Source of the DNA: Alcaligenaceae bacterium SAGV5 | GTDB lineage: Bacteria; Pseudomonadota; Gammaproteobacteria; Burkholderiales; Burkholderiaceae_B | Reading direction: 5' to 3' | Assembly: GCA_009360345.1 (NCBI GenBank) | Contig: SPDP01000006.1 | Span: 186,001 to 250,000 of the forward strand | Length of the DNA: 64,000 bases | Shown: positions 60,526 to 64,000 of the stretch, in pieces | How the letters are laid out: the number at the start of each line of letters is the position of its first letter | Position numbering within the stretch: position 1 is the stretch's first letter | Made by a program: the position numbers and the translations under genes | The notes under the pieces: generated by a model | Databases searched by the model: none | Told to the model about the DNA's origin: nothing | What the model saw: only the letters and a program-made list of their open reading frames with translations

Positions 60526-61182
60526 TCAGCCGCTGGTGGCGGGCACGCCGGGAATCTCGGGGCGTCCCATCTGGAAGCGGTCGGTCACGCGCGTGTACAT
60601 GCCGGCGCCTTCCAGCCGGCCGATGGGGGCCAGCCGCGCGGCGTCCACATAGAACTTGGCCGGGTCCACGATGCCTTCCCGGTAATGCATCATGACCACC
60701 TCGCCGATGACGAGATGGTTGGGCCGGCGGCCGACCTTGATGATGTCGATCAGGCGGCATTCGAACTGGGCCGGGCATTCCACCAGCCGGGGCGGACGCA
60801 CCTTGACGGACGGTGCCGTGCGCAGCCGGGCGAAGTCGATCTCGCTGGTGCCGGGCGGGAAATCGGCCGAACAGATGTTCATCTTTTCCTTGACGCCCTC
60901 GTCCACGATATGGACGACGAATTCCGGCAGGCGCTCGATGTTGCGGCCGGTGTCCTTGACCTCCCCGGCCCGCGGCGTCAGCGAGAACATCAGCATGGGC
61001 GGATCGACGCCGACCATGTTGAACAGGCTGAAGGGCGCCGCGTTGGCCACGCCGTCGGGCCCCAGGGTCGTCACCAGCGCGATGGGGCGGGGAATGATGG
61101 TCCCGCTCATCAGCTTGTACTGTTGCCTGGGCTCCAGCGCGTCCGGATCGAAGGACGCCATGTCAGGCTCGCGCGGGTTCAT
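60526..61182 (-). CDS. Flavin reductase-like FMN-binding protein
   Basis: A 218-residue split-barrel flavoprotein with PRPIALVTTLGPDGVANAAP and FSLFNMVGVDPPMLMFSLTP, which form the FMN site, then KDTGRNIERLPEFVVHIVD. This subgroup (DIM6/NTAB-like) includes reductases of two-component monooxygenases. The ATG at 61182 has AAGGAGG seven bases upstream and starts inside the end of the cupin gene (20-base overlap). No oxygenase is adjacent, so the partner may be the cupin protein or a distant enzyme. Confidence 0.85.
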   Translation of the reverse strand: MNPREPDMASFDPDALEPRQQYKLMSGTIIPRPIALVTTLGPDGVANAAPFSLFNMVGVDPPMLMFSLTPRAGEVKDTGRNIERLPEFVVHIVDEGVKEKMNICSADFPPGTSEIDFARLRTAPSVKVRPPRLVECPAQFECRLIDIIKVGRRPNHLVIGEVVMMHYREGIVDPAKFYVDAARLAPIGRLEGAGMYTRVTDRFQMGRPEIPGVPATSG

Positions 61183-61771
61183 GGGCCGCCTCCTTGCCTA
61201 TCGTGAATTTCCAGCCGGCCGTCTCCAGCCTGGTGACGATCTCGGGCCCGAAGCGGGCGGCGATTTTTTCCGCGGTGGCCGGGTCGCGGTCGATGTCGTC
61301 GAACTGGTCGCGCTCGCCCTGCACGATCACGAGCAATTGCGCGTCCTGGTCCGACAGGTTTTCGAAGCGGCGGGTGACGGCGGGCGGCAGCGCGATCAGG
61401 TCCAGGTGTTCGAGCACGGTGCTTTCTTCGGCGTGGTCGCCCCACTGGATCAGCCAGCGCCCGGTCAGGCACATGAAGGTTTCGTGGGTGTGATAGTGCA
61501 CGTGCAGCCCCGGCCCCTGCCCCGGCGGGCAGGTGACGATGCCCAGCCGGAAGACGCCGGCGTCCCCGCCCTCCACGGCGGGACGGGGCGAGATCTGCCC
61601 TGGCAGGGGTCCCGGGGACATGACGTTGAAGGTGGCCTTGGCCGTGATCATTTCCATGACTTCCTGGGGCAGGCCCAGTTTTTCCTGGATGCGCGCCTTG
61701 GTCGAGACCAGGTCCTTGAACCTGGCGATGCGGCCTTGCATTTCTTCCTGGGTAGGGGTGTATCGCTTCAT
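61163..61771 (-). CDS. Cupin-domain protein
   Basis: A 202-residue protein with one cupin barrel. Candidate metal ligands lie in GLHVHYHTHETFMCLTGRWL (HxHxH...E) and in VLEHLDLIALPPAVTRRFEN. The 90-residue N-terminal part is helical (QEEMQGRIARFKDLVSTKAR). A role as a small ring-cleaving or diketone-cleaving dioxygenase, or an isomerase, is possible; the family alone does not decide. The ATG at 61771 overlaps the stop of the hydrolase gene (ATGA), showing tight coupling. Confidence 0.8.
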   Translation of the reverse strand: MKRYTPTQEEMQGRIARFKDLVSTKARIQEKLGLPQEVMEMITAKATFNVMSPGPLPGQISPRPAVEGGDAGVFRLGIVTCPPGQGPGLHVHYHTHETFMCLTGRWLIQWGDHAEESTVLEHLDLIALPPAVTRRFENLSDQDAQLLVIVQGERDQFDDIDRDPATAEKIAARFGPEIVTRLETAGWKFTIGKEAAHEPARA

Positions 61772-62682
61772 GATGGAGGGGTTTCCATGAGAGGGGAATC
61801 GAACAGGTTGCGGACCTGGGCCGCGGCCTGCTCCAGTGCGCGGCGGGCCGGGCGCAGCGCGGCCGCGTGCATCACGAACGCGTGCGGCATGTCCGGGAAC
61901 CGCACGAGTTGGTGGGGGACCGCCGCCCGTCGCAGGCCTTCGGCAAGCGCCTGGGCATCGGCCAGCAGGGGGTCCGCCGTGCCGCAGCCCAGCCATACCG
62001 GGGGCAGCCCGCGCAGGTCCTGGCGCAGGGGAACCGGTCCGGGCACGGCGCCGGGATCCGCGTCGCCGAGATAGCTGCGCCATACCCATTGGGAATACGG
62101 CCGCGCGCCGGGCCTGGGGCCGCCGCAATTGGGATAGAACAGGACGAGGCCGGCGGGCAGGTCATCCCGCCGGTCGCGCAGCGCGAGCGTGGCGGACAGC
62201 GCCAGCGTCGCGCCCGCGGATTCGCCGAAGAGCGCCCATGCGCCCTCCCGCAGGCCCAGTTCCGCGCCATGGCGCCGGAGCCATGCCAGCACGCACAGGA
62301 CTTCGTCCTGCTGGACGGGATAGCGGTGCTCGGGGGTCTTGCGGTAGTCGATGGCGGCGATCACGCAGCCGGTCAGCACGGCCAGGCGATGCAGGGTGCC
62401 CAGGTGCGAATCGATGCCGCCGGCCCAGAATCCCGCGCCGCGCAGGAATACCAGGCAAGGTGCGTGCGGCCGCCGGTGGGCGCAGACCAGCCGCACCGGG
62501 ATGTTTCCATGCGGCCCGCCGACGGCGTGGTCGTCCGACCGGGCCACGTCCGGGACACCGGTGTTCAAGGCCTGGAAGTAGCGCGACTGCCGCAGGCGGG
62601 CTTCCTCGATGGGCAGGGCAAGCGGATCGCCGGGCGCTTGTCCGGCCAGCGCCTGCTGCGCTTGCTGAAAGGTCGAGTACAT
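61768..62682 (-). CDS. Alpha/beta hydrolase, hormone-sensitive-lipase-like, altered oxyanion motif
   Basis: A 304-residue esterase-type hydrolase: nucleophile GESAGA, catalytic Asp in GTADPLLADA and His in DMPHAFVMH. The HSL oxyanion motif HGGG is replaced by FLRGAGFWAGG, with Arg in place of His. The start is uncertain: ATG 62682 gives a 304-residue protein and leaves 91 bases to the divergent LysR gene; ATG 62748 would leave only 25. It heads the leftward operon. It may hydrolyse an ester or lactone substrate or intermediate. Confidence 0.75.
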   Translation of the reverse strand: MYSTFQQAQQALAGQAPGDPLALPIEEARLRQSRYFQALNTGVPDVARSDDHAVGGPHGNIPVRLVCAHRRPHAPCLVFLRGAGFWAGGIDSHLGTLHRLAVLTGCVIAAIDYRKTPEHRYPVQQDEVLCVLAWLRRHGAELGLREGAWALFGESAGATLALSATLALRDRRDDLPAGLVLFYPNCGGPRPGARPYSQWVWRSYLGDADPGAVPGPVPLRQDLRGLPPVWLGCGTADPLLADAQALAEGLRRAAVPHQLVRFPDMPHAFVMHAAALRPARRALEQAAAQVRNLFDSPLMETPPS

Positions 62683-62773
62683 GGTGGCGGGCGGGTCATT
62701 GGTCACGACCGGATTAGACTCCAGCCCCCCGCCCGTTGCCATGGGCATTGGCTAATCTCTAAAATCACCAATT

Positions 62774-63688
62774 ATGGATAATATGGATTTTCGCCTGCTG
62801 CGCGCCCTGCTCGTCCTGGTCACGGAAAGGAACGTCACCCGCGCCGCGAACCTCCTGGGCGTCGGCCAGCCTGCCCTGAGCCAGACGCTGGGCAAGCTGC
62901 GGGAACACTTCAACGATCCGCTGCTCGTCCGCACGCGCGGCGGCATGGTGCCCACCGAGCGGGCGCGCGAGCTGGAACAGTCGGCGCGACAGATCCTGGC
63001 GGAGTACGACCGCATGGTGTCGCCCGCCGACCGCTTCGATCCCGCGACCTCGCGCCGGCGCTTCGTGGTGACCATTCCCGAATATGCCGAGCACATGCTG
63101 ATGCCGCTCCTGCTGGAGCGCCTGCGGCGGGAATCGCCCGACATCCGCATCGAAGTGCGCCCACCGCAGCCGGCCCGGGCCATCGAGCAACTGGAGGCGG
63201 GCGACCTGGATCTGCGCATTGCCTGGCTGCTGGCCCCCACGCCCACGCTGCGTTCCATGCCCTTGTTCCAGGATCAGGTCGTATGCCTGGCCAGCCGCTC
63301 GCACCCCACGATCCGGGACCGGCTGACGGTGGAGGATTTCCTGGGGTGTCCGCACGTGCGCCCGCTGGGAACGGGGCGGCCGACCACGGCGGTCGTGCTG
63401 GACGAGGCCGTGGCCAGAGAGGGACGGAAGATCGAACGGCCATTCCTGGTCCAGAACTTCCTGACCATCCCGGCCATCGTCTCGCGCACCGACATGCTGG
63501 CGACCCTGCCGCGCATGCTGGCCCGGCCATTCGCCGACCAGTACGCGCTGCGGCTGCTGGAGGTCCCGCTGCGCCTGCCCCGCATCCGCTACGCGGCGTA
63601 CTGGCACGAACGCAGCCACAAGGATCCCGGGCACCGCTGGCTGCGCGGCATGTTCCAGCACGCCGGGCGCGAGCTGGCCGGAAAATGA
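62774..63688 (+). CDS. LysR-family transcriptional regulator
   Basis: A 304-residue LysR protein with HTH at the N-terminus (FRLLRALLVLVTERNVTRAA, then LLGVGQPALSQTLGKLREHF) and LVRTRGGMVPTERARELEQS. The effector domain follows. It resembles the NodD-like subgroup with a PCaiC-type ending YWHERSHKDPGHRWLRGMF. It diverges from the hydrolase-cupin-reductase-Bug operon and most likely controls it. A second ATG lies nine bases downstream. Confidence 0.85.
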   Translation: MDNMDFRLLRALLVLVTERNVTRAANLLGVGQPALSQTLGKLREHFNDPLLVRTRGGMVPTERARELEQSARQILAEYDRMVSPADRFDPATSRRRFVVTIPEYAEHMLMPLLLERLRRESPDIRIEVRPPQPARAIEQLEAGDLDLRIAWLLAPTPTLRSMPLFQDQVVCLASRSHPTIRDRLTVEDFLGCPHVRPLGTGRPTTAVVLDEAVAREGRKIERPFLVQNFLTIPAIVSRTDMLATLPRMLARPFADQYALRLLEVPLRLPRIRYAAYWHERSHKDPGHRWLRGMFQHAGRELAGK

Positions 63689-63754
63689 GGCCTGGCCCGC
63701 CCCGGGCAGCCGGGACGGGCACGCCCGCGTCGACAGGCGAAGCGGGCGTGCCGG

Positions 63755-64000
63755 TCAGTTCTCCGGCGCGATGTGCTCGTCCCGCGCCATCCTGGTCCAC
63801 CGGGTCACCTCGGCGGCAAGAATCTTGCGGCCTTCCTCCGGGCTGGTGATCCAGGGGCCGGTGCCGTTGGACGCCAGGTTCTTGACCACCTGCGGATTCG
63901 TCATGGTTTCCCGCACCAGCTCGTTGAGCTTGGCCACGATGGAAGCCGGCAGCCCCTTGGGGCCGGCCAGCGCGGTCCAGCCGACGACGTCGAAGCCCGG
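63755..64000 (-). CDS. Bug-family substrate-binding protein, C-terminal part
   Basis: Partial: the gene continues past the window edge. About 81 residues are visible: PGFDVVGWTALAGPKGLPAS, then IVAKLNELVRETMTNPQVVK and EEGRKILAAEVTRWTRMARD, ending HIAPEN. This is a normal Bug C-terminus. It converges with the LysR gene (66-base gap). Its operon lies outside the window. Confidence 0.85.
   Translation of the reverse strand, partial: PGFDVVGWTALAGPKGLPASIVAKLNELVRETMTNPQVVKNLASNGTGPWITSPEEGRKILAAEVTRWTRMARDEHIAPEN

Overview
The window is GC-rich DNA (visibly about 65% GC) from a betaproteobacterium, most likely an Alcaligenaceae member of the Bordetella/Achromobacter type. The main reason is the number of Bug-family (Bordetella uptake gene) periplasmic binding proteins: five complete and three partial genes in 64 kb, mixed with LysR, GntR and MarR regulators and small aromatic or organic-acid catabolic operons. 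No housekeeping gene fixes the species.

Layout. (1) 1-5.99 kb: end of an AraC/GlxA-type regulator. Then a 4-hydroxybenzoate/protocatechuate block, ligA-ligB-pobA, diverges from a MarR regulator, and a Rieske oxygenase-Bug operon follows; the two blocks share a probable MarR operator. (2) About 6.0-19.75 kb: part of a siphovirus-type prophage with tail tape measure, tail tip, tail fibre, holin, endolysin, Rz/Rz1, a low-GC cargo gene, and a leftward integrase operon behind a perfect LexA box. It ends at a 3' fragment of tRNA-Cys (attR). Its left end, head genes and intact tRNA are absent, and it abuts the 3' end of a Bug gene abruptly. (3) 19.8-28.9 kb: Fur-type TonB siderophore receptor, a MetNIQ-like ABC operon and an FbpABC-like ABC operon. 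(4) 28.9-31.4 kb: MatR-like regulator, malonyl-CoA decarboxylase and a truncated Bug gene. The contig is broken at 31,380 by a 15-base match to the Tn5/Nextera mosaic end. (5) 31.4-41.1 kb: probable hydroquinone meta-cleavage block (truncated maleylacetate reductase, LinE/PcpA-like dioxygenase, alpha/beta hydrolase, Bug, LysR, aldehyde dehydrogenase, FAD monooxygenase, TPP enzyme), with ATGC-N7-GCAT boxes in both divergent promoter regions. (6) 41.1-49.1 kb: mostly general genes (MOSC, AsmA, pirin, Bug, AraC/GyrI, MazG-like, adenine/adenosine deaminase). (7) 49.1-57.5 kb: a less familiar cluster with LysR, a two-subunit TPP decarboxylase, aldehyde dehydrogenase, VOC protein, an acyl-CoA-dehydrogenase-like flavin monooxygenase, Bug, a flavin reductase fused to an IclR-type effector domain, and a HutC/GntR regulator. 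(8) 57.5-64 kb: a lipoprotein start and a sigma-54 XylR-type regulator, both cut off at the same place, then a Bug, flavin reductase, cupin and hydrolase operon divergent from LysR, and a last partial Bug gene.

The most important caution concerns integrity. The sequence has one near-certain library artefact (31,380-31,394) and two more abrupt joins (about 6,005 and about 57,950) where both flanking genes lose the ends that face each other. Neighbourhood claims across these three points should not be trusted. The most interesting biology is the 49-57.5 kb cluster with its fused reductase, the low-GC prophage cargo gene, and three sets of shared operator motifs.
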